NCBI RefSeq assembly: GCF_003967355.1 | Contig: NZ_BIFH01000016.1 | Location: 286,256 to 350,255 of the forward strand | Source of the DNA: Embleya hyalina | GTDB taxonomy: Bacteria; Actinomycetota; Actinomycetes; Streptomycetales; Streptomycetaceae | Direction: 5' to 3' | DNA: 64,000 nucleotides | In this document: in pieces, positions 33,924 through 42,410 of the stretch | Position numbering within the stretch: position 1 is the stretch's first letter | Layout: each line of letters opens with the position of its first letter | Program-made: the position numbers and the translations under genes | The notes under the pieces: generated by a model | Database searches by the model: none | What the model saw: only the letters and a program-made list of their open reading frames with translations | Told to the model about the DNA's origin: nothing

Positions 33924-34379
33924 CTAGAAGAAGCCGCAGGTCGGCGCACCGGCGGTGGGGGCGTCGGCCGGGTCGGCGCCGGACGGGGCGTAGATCTCCA
34001 GGCGGATGCCGTCCGGGTCGGTGAAGAAGATCCCGCCGGAGGTGCCGTGCTCGCCGTGCGGGACGACGCCGTCGTAGTCGAAGTGCGCGTCGAGGCCGCG
34101 CAGGACCCGTTCGGCGGCCTTCACCTCGTCGATGGTCTCCACCTGGAAGGACAGGTGGTGCAATCCGGGACTCCGGGTCGGGAACGCGCCCTCGCTCTGC
34201 TGCCACAGCGTGATCAGGAGCTTCCCGTCCCGCCCGAGGAACGCGAAGCGGCGACCCTCCTCGTTGCCCTCGGCCGATACCTCGACCTCCAGGACCGCCC
34301 GGTAGAAGGCCACGGAACGGTCGAGGTCGGTGACGTTCAGCCCGACATGGCCGGTCTGAAGTGCCTTGAGGTTGCCCAT
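33924..34379 (-). CDS. VOC-family (glyoxalase/bleomycin-resistance) protein
   Basis: The 151 residues follow the VOC plan: TGHVGLNVTDLDRSVAFYRA with the first metal His, SPGLHHLSFQVETIDEVKAA with the middle motif, and GGIFFTDPDGIRLEIYAPSG with the final Glu. These are metal-dependent lyases, dioxygenases or drug-binding proteins. AAGGAG before the ATG fixes the start, not an in-frame upstream codon at 34445. It is the first gene of a three-gene leftward group with the flavin protein and ferredoxin, under an AT-rich inverted repeat. Confidence 0.85.
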   Translation of the reverse strand: MGNLKALQTGHVGLNVTDLDRSVAFYRAVLEVEVSAEGNEEGRRFAFLGRDGKLLITLWQQSEGAFPTRSPGLHHLSFQVETIDEVKAAERVLRGLDAHFDYDGVVPHGEHGTSGGIFFTDPDGIRLEIYAPSGADPADAPTAGAPTCGFF

Positions 34380-34449
34380 CGTTGCTCCTTGTTCCCGATC
34401 GGCGCGACGCGACGCCACATGCTCGGTGCTCGGGATGAGCACCATCTAT

Positions 34450-34479
34450 CTAATGATTACACACTTCTGTAGTCATTAG
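34450..34479. promoter_or_regulatory. AT-rich inverted repeat upstream of the VOC gene
   Basis: CTAATGATTAC (34450-34460) and GTAGTCATTAG (34469-34479) are inverted with one mismatch and an 8-base spacer, in a conspicuous AT-rich island 70 bases before the VOC start. It has the size of a MarR or TetR operator. No regulator gene lies next to it, so the binding protein must be encoded elsewhere. Confidence 0.6.
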
Positions 34480-34540
34480 AAATCGAAGGCAGGCCAATCC
34501 CGCGGTCGGCCGACCGCGGGATTGGTCGTGGCTCTGCGGG

Positions 34541-35257
34541 TCAGTCGATCGGGGGTTGTGGCCCGCGGCCGCCGTCGGGGTCGTCGAGCGCGGCGAACCG
34601 CACCCTGCGCCCCAACGCCGCGAAGCCGTAGGTCAGTTGCTCGTAGTGCTCGCGTTGTTCCTCGAGTTGCCTGGTCACCTGTACGGTGCCCGGCAGCCAC
34701 GCCGCCCCGGAACCGGGCGTCGAGCCGGGCACGGCGCCGGACGCCGGACCGGCGGGACCGGCCGTGGATCCGGGTGTCGAGGAGGCTTCCGGGAAGACCA
34801 TCGTGGTGTACGTGGTTCCGGGCACCCGGGGATCCCCGGAACGCGGGTAGACGATGAAGTCCCACGACTGGGCGCCCCCGGTCGCCGTCCCCGGGTCACG
34901 CAGCAGCAGGGCGTACGCCGGCGGCTGCCGCCACACCTGGAGCGGGGCCAGCACCGCGAGGTCGGGGCTCACCACGCGCCACCGCGACGCCGGGCGCCCG
35001 ACGTGGTGCCGGTCGGAGAACAGCTCCCGGCGCAGCTCGGCGTAGCGCGGTGCGATCGCGGCCAGGCCCTCGACCGCCGCCGCCACGTCCATCCGGCTGT
35101 CGCAGTAGTCGATACTGCTTTCCCGGGCGCCGAGTTCGCGCCGTATCGAGGCGCGCAGCACCGGGTCGAGCGCGCCGAGGGGATAGGCGTCCTCGGCGCA
35201 CTCCGCGGTGAACAGTCCGGCCTCGTACAACCCCCGGTACCGCGCCGCCAGCTCCAT
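34541..35257 (-). CDS. Uncharacterised protein
   Basis: The 238 residues start MELAARYRGLYEAGLFTAEC after GGGGAGAACGTCGAC. The N-terminal half is helical, the middle contains WRVVSPDLAVLAPLQVWRQP and SWDFIVYPRSGDPRVPGTTY, and a Gly/Pro/Ser/Thr-rich stretch (about 175-205) is followed by a charged helix. No signal peptide or membrane segment is seen. I do not recognise a family. It lies 92 bases downstream of a secreted-protein gene on the same strand. Confidence 0.6.
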   Translation of the reverse strand: MELAARYRGLYEAGLFTAECAEDAYPLGALDPVLRASIRRELGARESSIDYCDSRMDVAAAVEGLAAIAPRYAELRRELFSDRHHVGRPASRWRVVSPDLAVLAPLQVWRQPPAYALLLRDPGTATGGAQSWDFIVYPRSGDPRVPGTTYTTMVFPEASSTPGSTAGPAGPASGAVPGSTPGSGAAWLPGTVQVTRQLEEQREHYEQLTYGFAALGRRVRFAALDDPDGGRGPQPPID

Positions 35258-35349
35258 GTCGACGTTCTCCCCACACTCGGTCGCGGCTGTCCGGTCAGGA
35301 TAGGACGATCGTGCTCGCCCCGACGGGACGTGACGCCGACGGGCGTGGA

Positions 35350-36126
35350 TCAGCGACCGAGCCGGCTGTACGTCTTGAACGTGTACAGCCCGTCCAGGGT
35401 GACCGAGTTGCTGCCGCCGGGCGAGGGCAGGCCGTTGTGCCGGTTCAGCACCGTGCCGAGCGGACCACAACCGCCGGCGGCGGGGACGGCGACCGTGTCG
35501 TCCCACAGGGTTCCCTTGAGGACGGGCGGGTCCTTGGAGATCCACTCGCTGGGACCCTTGCGCGTCATGGTCAGCCGGATCGGCTGCTCGGCGGTGCCGA
35601 TCGAGCAGTCCTTCGGCAGCAGCGGGCCGCTCAGGGCCAGTGTCACGTCCAGGCCGCCGGCCGAGGTGCCGTGCGAGAGGAAGTCGAACCAACCGCCGTA
35701 CTTGGTCTCGACGTTCATCCCGAGGAGCGGCGCGCGCTCGGGGAGGCCGGGGACGCCGAGCAGGCCGCCGGAGGTCGGGCTCGGGGTCGCGTGCAGCGCG
35801 CCGAAGACCTGGCCCGTGGTGCCGTCGGGCAGCGGGCCCTCGGCGTGCGTGATGGTCATCGGGCGAATCGGGACGACGATCCCGCCCAGCCGCATCTCCC
35901 CGGTGGCGACGTGTACTTCGCAGCGCCACCTGTCGGGATCCGCGCCGGCGGGCAGTGCCGGGCAGTCGCCGAAGTCGAAGGTGGGGAGCGCGGCGGCGGA
36001 CGGGGCCGCCCGGTCTCGTGGCGGTGCCTCGGCGAGCGCCGGCGCGGTGGTCGACGCCACGGCGGCGAGGGCGAGTCCGGTACCGGCGGCCAGCCTGGTG
36101 AAGGTGCGGTTTCTCCTGCGGTCCAC
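35350..36126 (-). CDS. Secreted protein of unknown function
   Basis: A GTG start after AGGGGGAACGATCACC gives 258 residues with a clear signal peptide: RRRNR, then TRLAAGTGLALAAVAS and a likely cut after APALA near residue 33. The mature part has FDFGDCPALPAGADPDRWRC and later LPKDCSIG and GGCGPLG, four cysteines that could form two disulfides. Segments FGALHATPSPTSGGLLGVPG and VETKYGGWFDFLSHGT look beta-rich. No family is recognised; a role outside the cell is all that can be said. Confidence 0.72.
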   Translation of the reverse strand: MDRRRNRTFTRLAAGTGLALAAVASTTAPALAEAPPRDRAAPSAAALPTFDFGDCPALPAGADPDRWRCEVHVATGEMRLGGIVVPIRPMTITHAEGPLPDGTTGQVFGALHATPSPTSGGLLGVPGLPERAPLLGMNVETKYGGWFDFLSHGTSAGGLDVTLALSGPLLPKDCSIGTAEQPIRLTMTRKGPSEWISKDPPVLKGTLWDDTVAVPAAGGCGPLGTVLNRHNGLPSPGGSNSVTLDGLYTFKTYSRLGR

Positions 36127-36334
36127 GGTGATCGTTCCCCCTGGGGTGCGACTGGCGTTCCCGTTCGGCAAGGGCCGAACCCCCACGAAGGTAGGGAAGT
36201 TCGACCCCCGCCCGGAATCCGGCGACCCCCAGGCCCGGCACGGGGGACAGCCCCATCACCGGCGGGGGGTTACCGGTCGGGGGAGCGGCGCCGGGCGACC
36301 GGTGACCGATCCACCCGGTGCGAACCGTTCGGGC

Positions 36335-36853
36335 TCAGGCGACGCGCTTGTAGTAGAAGGTGCAGTCCCGCAGCGTCCCGGCCGGGTCGGTCGCATAGTC
36401 CGGGACCAGTCCGTATCGGGTCCAGCCGGCCGTCCGGTACAGGTGGTCGGCGGTGCTCTCGGCCTCGGTGTCGAGCAGGAGCAGGTGTCTCCCCGCGTCG
36501 GCGGCGCCCTGTTCGGCGGTGCGCAGCAGGGCTCGGCCGAGTCCGCGCCCCCGGGCGTCGCCGTGGACCATGAGCTTGACCACCTCGGCGCGATGCCGGC
36601 TGTTCGGCCTGGGGTCCAGGACGAGACCGACCGTGCCGGCCACGCCGTTCGGGCCTCGGGCGACCCACACCCGGCGGCTGCCGTCGGCCACGGAGGAGTC
36701 CAGGGAGCGCCACCAGGCCGCCGCCGCGGCGTGGTCGAGCGGGGTGACGAAGCCGACGGAGGAGCCGCCGGCGACCACGTCGACGAGGAGGTCGGCCAGG
36801 TTCGCGATGCCGGCGCGGAAGTCGTCGACGGTCAATCGGGTGATGGTGTGCAA
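36335..36853 (-). CDS. GNAT-family N-acetyltransferase
   Basis: The 172 residues have the acetyl-CoA loop ARGRGLGRALLRTAEQGAAD and motif B ADHLYRTAGWTRYGLVPDYA. The start is a TTG preceded by GGAGAG at five bases; no ATG or GTG fits. It begins 12 bases after the stop codon of the XRE-cupin gene, so the two are co-transcribed and the regulator probably controls the acetyltransferase. The substrate is unknown. Confidence 0.85.
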   Translation of the reverse strand: MHTITRLTVDDFRAGIANLADLLVDVVAGGSSVGFVTPLDHAAAAAWWRSLDSSVADGSRRVWVARGPNGVAGTVGLVLDPRPNSRHRAEVVKLMVHGDARGRGLGRALLRTAEQGAADAGRHLLLLDTEAESTADHLYRTAGWTRYGLVPDYATDPAGTLRDCTFYYKRVA

Positions 36854-36865
36854 GGCGGCTCTCCG

Positions 36866-37465
36866 TCAGGGCAGGACGATCAGCAGGGCGTAGCGGACCG
36901 GTTCGGGTCCCGGGTTGCGAAAGCGTGAGCGGTCCCACGACCGGTAGCGCAGGCAGTCGCCGGCGCGCACCTCGTGCGGCCGACCGCCCGAGGTGACCTC
37001 CAGGACGCCGTCCAGCACCCAGATGTGGTGTTCGAGGCCGGGTAGGGACGGGCCGTCGTAGGCGATGTCCGCGCCCGGGCGCAGGGTGCCCTCGACGACC
37101 TCGCCGCGCAGGCTCGGATGCGGCGGGGACACCGATCGACGAGTGAAGCCCGAGGTCCGGTCCTGCCACACCTCCTGCCGCTCGGCGCGGACCAGCCGTG
37201 GTGGCTCCGACTCGACCTCGGCCAGCAACTGCGACATGGTCCGTTCGTACGCCGTGCACAATCGGCCGAGCAGCGCCGCCGTCGGGCTGATCTCGCCCCG
37301 CTCCAGCCGGGACAGGGTGGACCGGCTCACGTCCGTCCGGCGCCCCAACTCGTCCAGCGACCAGCCGCGTTCCGACCGGAGTTCGGCGAGCCGACCGGCC
37401 AGCCGCGCCTCGACCTGTGCGGCGGCACGGCTCGGCGCCGCCGCGTCCTCGTCCGTGTCTCTCAT
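36866..37465 (-). CDS. XRE-family regulator with cupin domain
   Basis: The 199 residues join an N-terminal HTH_3 (LAELRSERGWSLDELGRRTD, VSRSTLSRLERGEISPTAAL) to a C-terminal cupin (PGLEHHIWVLDGVLEVTSGG, then HEVRAGDCLRYRSWDRSRFR), the HipB/PuuR-like plan that senses small ligands. An ATTCG/CGAAT repeat lies at the start codon. The acetyltransferase follows by 12 bases. Confidence 0.9.
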   Translation of the reverse strand: MRDTDEDAAAPSRAAAQVEARLAGRLAELRSERGWSLDELGRRTDVSRSTLSRLERGEISPTAALLGRLCTAYERTMSQLLAEVESEPPRLVRAERQEVWQDRTSGFTRRSVSPPHPSLRGEVVEGTLRPGADIAYDGPSLPGLEHHIWVLDGVLEVTSGGRPHEVRAGDCLRYRSWDRSRFRNPGPEPVRYALLIVLP

Positions 37466-37487
37466 ATTCGAGACGGTATCCCGAATA
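37465..37487. promoter_or_regulatory. Inverted repeat at the XRE-cupin gene start
   Basis: TATTCG (37465-37470) and CGAATA (37482-37487) are inverted with 11 bases between them, touching the start codon. A second, weaker palindrome (TCTCATATTCGAGA) overlaps it. The position suits autorepression by the XRE-cupin protein. Confidence 0.5.
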
Positions 37488-37545
37488 CGGGAGATGGCGC
37501 GTGGTGGGGTTCGTCACGCCGAGCGGCGCGAGGCTCCGCGCGCGC

Positions 37546-39036
37546 TCAGCGGCCTCGGTGGCGACCCCGGGACGCGGGCGCCGGTACGGTGACGGCCGGC
37601 GCGGCGGCACCCTTCGTCGGCCGGCCGTGATCGGCCGCGGCCAGGAGCGCCGCCAGCGCGGTGGTGACCGGGACCGAGGCGACCAGGCCGATGCTGCCGA
37701 CCAGCGTGCGGGCGATCTCCTCGGCGACGATCTCGCTGGTGGCCACGTCCAGCACGTCCCGGCGCGCGATCGAGAAGAGCAACATCAACGGCAACGCGGC
37801 GCCCGCGTAGGCCAGTACCAGCGTGTTGACCGTCGACGCGATGTGGTCGCGGCCGATCCGGATGCCCGCGCGGTAGAGCCGACGGGCCGTCATGGTCGGG
37901 TCGGCCTGCTTGAGTTCCCACACCGCCGAGGTCTGAGTGACCGTCACATCGTCGAGTACGCCCAGCGAACCGATGATGAATCCGGCCAACAGCAGGCCGT
38001 GCAACTCGATGTGCGGATACAGCGCGTGTACGAGGCCGGTTTCGTCGGAGGTGTTGCCGGTCAGGTGCGCCCACCCGATGAACAGCTTCCCCAACACCCC
38101 GATCAGGGCCACCGAGACCAGCGTGCCGACCACCGCGACCGACGTGCGCGCGGATATGCCGTGACACAGGTACAGGGCCGTGAACATGATCGCGCTGCCG
38201 CCGACGACCGCGACCAGGAGCGGATCCGACCCGTGCAGGATGGCCGGGAGGATGAAGAAGGACAACACCGCGAAGCTGATCGCGAGCGCGATCAGTGCGG
38301 TCAGCCCGCGCATCCGCCCGACCACGATCACCGCGACCGCGAACAGGCCGGCGAGCAGCAACATCGGCGGGCCGCGCCGGACGTCGATCACCGAATAGCG
38401 CAGGTCCTCGGGCGCGCCCGGGGCGTACGCGAGCACCACCCCCTGCCCGACCGAGAACCGGCGCAGCTGGTCCGGCCGGACCACCTCGGTGACCCGGCGG
38501 CCCTTGTCGGCGCCGGAGGTGATCTCGATGGTGGCTCGGCGGCAGTCGGCGGGCGGGGGCGCCGAGCCGGGCGCGGTGGTGGGCGGGGGCCAGGGGACGC
38601 CGCCGGGTGTGGCGTCCGGCGGGGGAGCGGCGGCGCCGGCCGGGTCGCCGGGGTGGCCGTTGCCGGCGGCGAACGCGTCGGCGTCCGCCTGGGCGCAGGG
38701 CAACTCCTCGACCTTGGTGACGCGCCCGTCCCGGGTCTCCTGGTCGAAGCCCACGCCCGTACGCGGATGCGCGGGTGTACCGCTGGGCCACAACACCACG
38801 AGGCCGACCACCACGGCGGCGGCGAACGGGATGAGAACGGCGGCCACCACGCGCCGCAGCCGGGTCGAGACGGGGGAGGCGGGGCCGTGCGCGTGGGCGT
38901 GGGCGTGGCCGTGGTTCGCCGGGGGCGGATGGGGCGCGTGGTGGTCGCTCCCGTGGCTCCGCCGGCCGCGACCCGGTGGGTGGGTCGGGCCGCCGACGTC
39001 CTCGGGATCCTGGTGATCCGCTCGTGTCCTGCGCAT
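37546..39036 (-). CDS. YibE/F-family multi-pass membrane protein
   Basis: The 496 residues begin with a His-rich cytosolic stretch (NHGHAHAHAHG) and one membrane segment, then an outer domain, then about seven spans of the YibE/F family (PMLLLAGLFAVAVIVVGRMR, GLTALIALAISFAVLSFFIL, LHGLLLAGFIIGSLGVLDDV, ALPLMLLFSIARRDVLDVAT). A conserved LDDVTVTQ loop is present. The family is thought to be a transporter, but its substrate is not established. The His-rich start could bind metal. GGGAGGG seven bases before the ATG fixes the start. It is divergent from an Lrp gene. Confidence 0.85.
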   Translation of the reverse strand: MRRTRADHQDPEDVGGPTHPPGRGRRSHGSDHHAPHPPPANHGHAHAHAHGPASPVSTRLRRVVAAVLIPFAAAVVVGLVVLWPSGTPAHPRTGVGFDQETRDGRVTKVEELPCAQADADAFAAGNGHPGDPAGAAAPPPDATPGGVPWPPPTTAPGSAPPPADCRRATIEITSGADKGRRVTEVVRPDQLRRFSVGQGVVLAYAPGAPEDLRYSVIDVRRGPPMLLLAGLFAVAVIVVGRMRGLTALIALAISFAVLSFFILPAILHGSDPLLVAVVGGSAIMFTALYLCHGISARTSVAVVGTLVSVALIGVLGKLFIGWAHLTGNTSDETGLVHALYPHIELHGLLLAGFIIGSLGVLDDVTVTQTSAVWELKQADPTMTARRLYRAGIRIGRDHIASTVNTLVLAYAGAALPLMLLFSIARRDVLDVATSEIVAEEIARTLVGSIGLVASVPVTTALAALLAAADHGRPTKGAAAPAVTVPAPASRGRHRGR

Positions 39037-39185
39037 GGCGAAGCCCTCCCGCCGAACCGGTCGACGCGTCGTCGTCCCCGGGGTCTCGGGTCCCGGCGGG
39101 AAGCGTATCGGGCCGCGCGGCACGATCCGGAAGGATCCCGGGGGGTCGGCCTCGACGTGGGCCGTTCGGTCGTCGGCGCAAGCAC

Positions 39186-39221
39186 CTTGCGGGGGATCGG
39201 GTACAGGCCGCAAGATTCTTG
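39186..39221. promoter_or_regulatory. Inverted repeats between YibE/F and Lrp genes
   Basis: CTTGCGG (39186-39192) and CCGCAAG (39208-39214) are exact inverted copies, and CAAGATTCTTG (39211-39221) is an 11-base palindrome that overlaps the right arm. Both lie in the 248-base divergent gap, where Lrp/AsnC proteins commonly bind several sites. Confidence 0.55.
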
Positions 39222-39284
39222 CCTGCCGATCGGACTCGGGTTCGATGCTTTGCGTGGGCAGCGCCGAGGACGGGAGCGTCGGGC

Positions 39285-39725
39285 ATGGCCGAGATCGACA
39301 GCATCGACCACAACATCCTGCGCATGTTGCGCGAGGACGGGCGGCGCACCTTCTCCGAGATGGCCGGGCAGATCGGCCTGTCGGTCGCGGCGGTCAAGCG
39401 CCGGGTGGACCGGCTGCGCGAGGAGGGTGTGATCACCGGCTTCACCGTGCAGATCGACCACGCCAAGCTGGGATGGGGCGTCGAGGCGTTCACCGAACTG
39501 CGCTACCCGGGCAGCATGCCGGTGAGCGAGATCGTGCGCACCGCCACGGACACCCCCGAGGTACAGGCGGTGTACACGATCGCCGGCGATCCGGACGCGC
39601 TGATCCATGTCCGGGTCCGCGACATCACCCATCTGCAACAGGTGATCGACCACCTCCGCCGCAACGGGAACGTCACCGGCACCAAGACGCTGATGGTCCT
39701 GGGGTCGTGGACGAAGGAGCGCTGA
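39285..39725 (+). CDS. Lrp/AsnC-family regulator
   Basis: The 146 residues match Lrp/AsnC proteins: HTH with DHNILRMLREDGRRTFSEMA and GQIGLSVAAVKRRVDRLREE, then the RAM effector domain with VYTIAGDPDALIHVRVRDIT. These regulators sense amino acids or related ligands. GGGAG precedes the ATG. It is divergent from YibE/F with inverted repeats between them, so it may control that transporter. Confidence 0.92.
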   Translation: MAEIDSIDHNILRMLREDGRRTFSEMAGQIGLSVAAVKRRVDRLREEGVITGFTVQIDHAKLGWGVEAFTELRYPGSMPVSEIVRTATDTPEVQAVYTIAGDPDALIHVRVRDITHLQQVIDHLRRNGNVTGTKTLMVLGSWTKER

Positions 39726-39798
39726 GCCCCGGGGGGCCTGTGCGGGGTCCCGGACGTCCGGACCGAAATCCGGTTGAGGCGCCGCCTAGGGTTTGCCC

Positions 39799-40152
39799 AT
39801 GAGCGAACGCACCTTCCGAATCACCGTCCGAGGCGCCTTCGACGGGCTGGGCGAGGAGCAGCGGGCGGAACTGCTCGCCCGGGCCGCCGAGCACGACGTG
39901 TTGCGGGCGGCCTTCACGCCCGAGGGTCACCTGACGTACGACCTCGCGGCGCGCGCGTTCTTCACCTTCCGCTTCGTCGACTCGGGCGAGGCGGAGGAGG
40001 ACATCGTCGCGGCCACCGAGCGGGCGCTGGCCGCCGCGGACCGATGGCTGACCGATCGCGGCTACGGTCACAAGAACCTCCGGGCCCAAGCCGAGGACCT
40101 GTCCCAGGCCCCGTTGTCCAAGCGCCAACGCAGGGCCCGGGCAGCCGGCTAG
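39799..40152 (+). CDS. DUF6204-family protein
   Basis: The 117 residues (MSERTFRITVRGAFDGLGEE at the start, DVLRAAFTPEGHLTYDLAAR in the middle, RWLTDRGYGHKNLRAQAEDL later) match the small actinomycete DUF6204 family in length and order. The fold is an alpha/beta sandwich with no known activity. A TTG two codons upstream is possible but the ATG is preferred. It stands 73 bases after the Lrp gene. Confidence 0.8.
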   Translation: MSERTFRITVRGAFDGLGEEQRAELLARAAEHDVLRAAFTPEGHLTYDLAARAFFTFRFVDSGEAEEDIVAATERALAAADRWLTDRGYGHKNLRAQAEDLSQAPLSKRQRRARAAG

Positions 40153-40417
40153 ACCCTTTCGGAAGCGGCGCCCACGTCTCGCCATCCACCGACCCGCGAG
40201 GATCCACCTCGTTCATCCTCGGTGGTGGCGACGGCTGGTCGTGCACCGTCGGAAAATCGGTGGAACGGCGTCACCGTGCGCCGTTACCGTGCTGCCGGAC
40301 CCGTCCTCCAGGCAAGGAAGTGCCGTTGTACACCGTGTGAGATTCCCCGAGCGCTGTTGGTCGCGCGTCGCGCATCCGCGCCGCGCTGCTTCTTGCTGCG
40401 GTCTTCTCACTGGAACC

Positions 40418-40427
40418 GGTGTACACC
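40418..40427. promoter_or_regulatory. GGTGTACACC palindrome at the DUF1062 start
   Basis: A perfect 10-base palindrome ends one base before the preferred GTG of the DUF1062 gene. It may be an operator, or a chance palindrome; no regulator is adjacent. Confidence 0.3.
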
Positions 40428-40428
40428 T

Positions 40429-40977
40429 GTGCTCGAAACCTGGGTGGTCATGCCCACCCGCCTGCCCCTCGTTCTCCGCCGCTGCCACGGCTGCGCGGCC
40501 GAGCGCCTCCGGGCGAACGGCAAATTCCGCGTCAACGCGCACCACAAGCGCATCGACGCCTGGCTCCTCGCGCTCTGTACCGCCTGCGGGGAAACGGCGA
40601 AGCTGACGGTCCTGGAGCGAACGAACGTGCGCTCCGTACGACCCGAACTCCTCGATCGGCTGCATGCCAACGACCTCGGCCTGGCGGCCGAACTGCTCCG
40701 GGATCCGCTCGTCCGGCGCCGCAATCGCATCGCCCTCGACTGGACCGGCGCCTGGCGCCTGGACACCGGCGGAACGGCTCGTCCGGAGCGCGAGGTGATC
40801 GACGTCGCGGTCCGGTTCGCGGCAGGGATACCCGTCCGTCCGGTGCGCCTGATCGCCGAAGGTCGCGGCCTGCCCAGGGCCGAGGTCGAGCGACTGGTCA
40901 CGGACGGAAAAGTCGTTTCCGCCGTCCGGCTGACCGGCAAGGTCTGCGCCGACTTCACCTTCATGCTCAAACCCTGA
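40429..40977 (+). CDS. DUF1062-family protein
   Basis: The family start VLETWVVMPTRLPLVLRRCH places the N-terminus at GTG 40429, giving 182 residues; the longer open frame upstream is not conserved. RRCHGC and LCTACGET give two CxxC pairs that can hold zinc, and FRVNAHHKRIDAWLLALC and RNRIALDWTGAWRLDTG are family features. Function is unknown. A hairpin follows at 40996. The 276 bases between DUF6204 and this gene show no other coding sequence. Confidence 0.82.
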   Translation: MLETWVVMPTRLPLVLRRCHGCAAERLRANGKFRVNAHHKRIDAWLLALCTACGETAKLTVLERTNVRSVRPELLDRLHANDLGLAAELLRDPLVRRRNRIALDWTGAWRLDTGGTARPEREVIDVAVRFAAGIPVRPVRLIAEGRGLPRAEVERLVTDGKVVSAVRLTGKVCADFTFMLKP

Positions 40978-40995
40978 ACCCCCTCGGGACCCGGT

Positions 40996-41022
40996 CCCGT
41001 CCGGCAAGTCCCGCCGGACGGG
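40996..41022. terminator. Bidirectional hairpin between DUF1062 and 2H gene
   Basis: CCCGTCCGGC (40996-41005) and GCCGGACGGG (41013-41022) are exact inverted copies with a 7-base loop, lying 18 bases after one stop codon and 2 bases before the convergent one. Confidence 0.7.
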
Positions 41023-41024
41023 GC

Positions 41025-41582
41025 CTAGTCCCGGGTCGGGGGGCTCGGGGTAGCAAAAGGGAAGGACTCGCGCAGGGACCAGGTGCCGTCCTCGTCGCCG
41101 ACCACCAGGTCGAGGCCGGCGACCCGGGTGGTGAGGGGCAGGCGGGTGGTGACCTCCTCGGCCAGGGTCCGCAGTTCGTCGGTGTCCCGGCCGAGGGCGA
41201 CGGTCAGGTGTGGTCCGACGTCGTCCGGATCGTCGAGGTAGGCGCCGCCGTAGGGGAGGTAGTCCGGCCAGCGGTCGGTCACCGCCTCGATCAGTCGCAG
41301 CACCGGGTCGGCCGGGTCGGGGGCCAGCCACAGCCCGCGATGGAACTGCCCGATCCGCTCGAAGACCAGCTCCATCGCGGGTTGCCCACCGGCGATCGCG
41401 CCCAGTGCCTCCAGGTCCTCGGTGGCGATCTCCGTGGGCGGCAACCACGGGTACAACACGGTCACATGCGCCGGGATCCCCTCGGCGACGCGCGGGTCGT
41501 ATCGCTCCCGCCAGGGCTCGACGACCTGTTCCACATCGGGAACCAGCAACACAAGCGCACTGACCACAAACCGCTCGCCCAT
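41025..41582 (-). CDS. 2'-5' RNA ligase / 2H phosphoesterase family protein
   Basis: The 185 residues contain the two H-x-T motifs of the 2H superfamily: IPAHVTVLYPWLPP (about 36-49) and VGPHLTVALGRD (about 122-133). These enzymes hydrolyse or join 2',3'- or 2',5'-phosphates in RNA or small nucleotides. The start is the ATG at 41582; no clear Shine-Dalgarno is visible. It stands alone, convergent with DUF1062. Confidence 0.85.
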   Translation of the reverse strand: MGERFVVSALVLLVPDVEQVVEPWRERYDPRVAEGIPAHVTVLYPWLPPTEIATEDLEALGAIAGGQPAMELVFERIGQFHRGLWLAPDPADPVLRLIEAVTDRWPDYLPYGGAYLDDPDDVGPHLTVALGRDTDELRTLAEEVTTRLPLTTRVAGLDLVVGDEDGTWSLRESFPFATPSPPTRD

Positions 41583-41706
41583 TCCCGAAGTCTACGGTCC
41601 GGGTCGACCCCGCGACCCCAGGCTCACCGGCGGCGCCGGCCGGACGCGGCGGCCCGACATCCGGTCGGCCGTGTCCGGTTCGGTGTGCGCCGGCTAACCT
41701 CGCCGT

Positions 41707-42276
41707 ATGTCTCTCACCGTTGCTCAATTGACCGGGTACGTCGATCGGGAGCTGGACGCCGACCTGGCGCGCTGGTTCCCCGACGGGCCGCGCGTCGACA
41801 TCCCGGCGTCGATCCGCCCGGTCGAACCGTTCCTCGCCGGGCTCTCGCGCGACGCCGCGACGGCCCTGGCCGGTTTCGACCGCAGGGTCCGGTCGGGAAG
41901 CCTGCCGGGCGGGTTTCTCGACATATACGACTGGTCGTACGGCTTCGAGTTCGCCGCCAACGACTGCCGGATCCTCGACTCCGACTACGAGACGGAGCTT
42001 TCCGACGACGACGTCTGGTCCATCGGCGCCGACGGAGGGGGCAACTACTACGTCGTGCTCGCGAACGGCCGGGTCGCGGTGTGGTTCCACGAGGAGGAGG
42101 TGATCGAGGACGGGACGCAGTTCGACAACCTCGACGTTTTCCTGTGGTCCGTCGTCCGCTGCCGCGCCGTGCGCGCCGGCGCCCTCGACCTGGCGGCGGT
42201 CGAGGCCGACTTCCGTGCCCTCGGACAGCCCGGCGTCCTGGCGGAAGGGATCGGGCTTCTCGCCTCGCTCTCGTGA
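41707..42276 (+). CDS. SMI1/KNR4-like (SUKH) protein
   Basis: The 189 residues show ILDSDYETELSDDDVWSIGA and DGGGNYYVVLANGRVAVWFH followed by acidic residues, the GxDGGG-like core seen in SUKH/SMI1-KNR4 proteins, many of which are immunity proteins to secreted nucleases or deaminases. No toxin gene is adjacent, so immunity is not demonstrated. The protein is acidic, without signal peptide. The family call is from pattern only. Confidence 0.6.
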   Translation: MSLTVAQLTGYVDRELDADLARWFPDGPRVDIPASIRPVEPFLAGLSRDAATALAGFDRRVRSGSLPGGFLDIYDWSYGFEFAANDCRILDSDYETELSDDDVWSIGADGGGNYYVVLANGRVAVWFHEEEVIEDGTQFDNLDVFLWSVVRCRAVRAGALDLAAVEADFRALGQPGVLAEGIGLLASLS

Positions 42277-42332
42277 TGCCCGTCCCCCACGATCGGTGAC
42301 GTCGACGGCACTTCGGTGCGGGGCGCACGAAT

Positions 42333-42372
42333 ACGTCTCCGGTGCACGCGATCTCGCGTGCACCGGAGACGT
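42333..42372. terminator. Very long bidirectional terminator hairpin
   Basis: ACGTCTCCGGTGCACGCGA (42333-42351) and its exact reverse complement (42354-42372) are separated by TC only, giving 19 perfect base pairs between the convergent SUKH-like and glycerophosphodiesterase genes. Confidence 0.85.
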
Positions 42373-42410
42373 CGTGTGGCTGTGGCTGTGGCTGTGGCGT
42401 CCGGCTCCGG

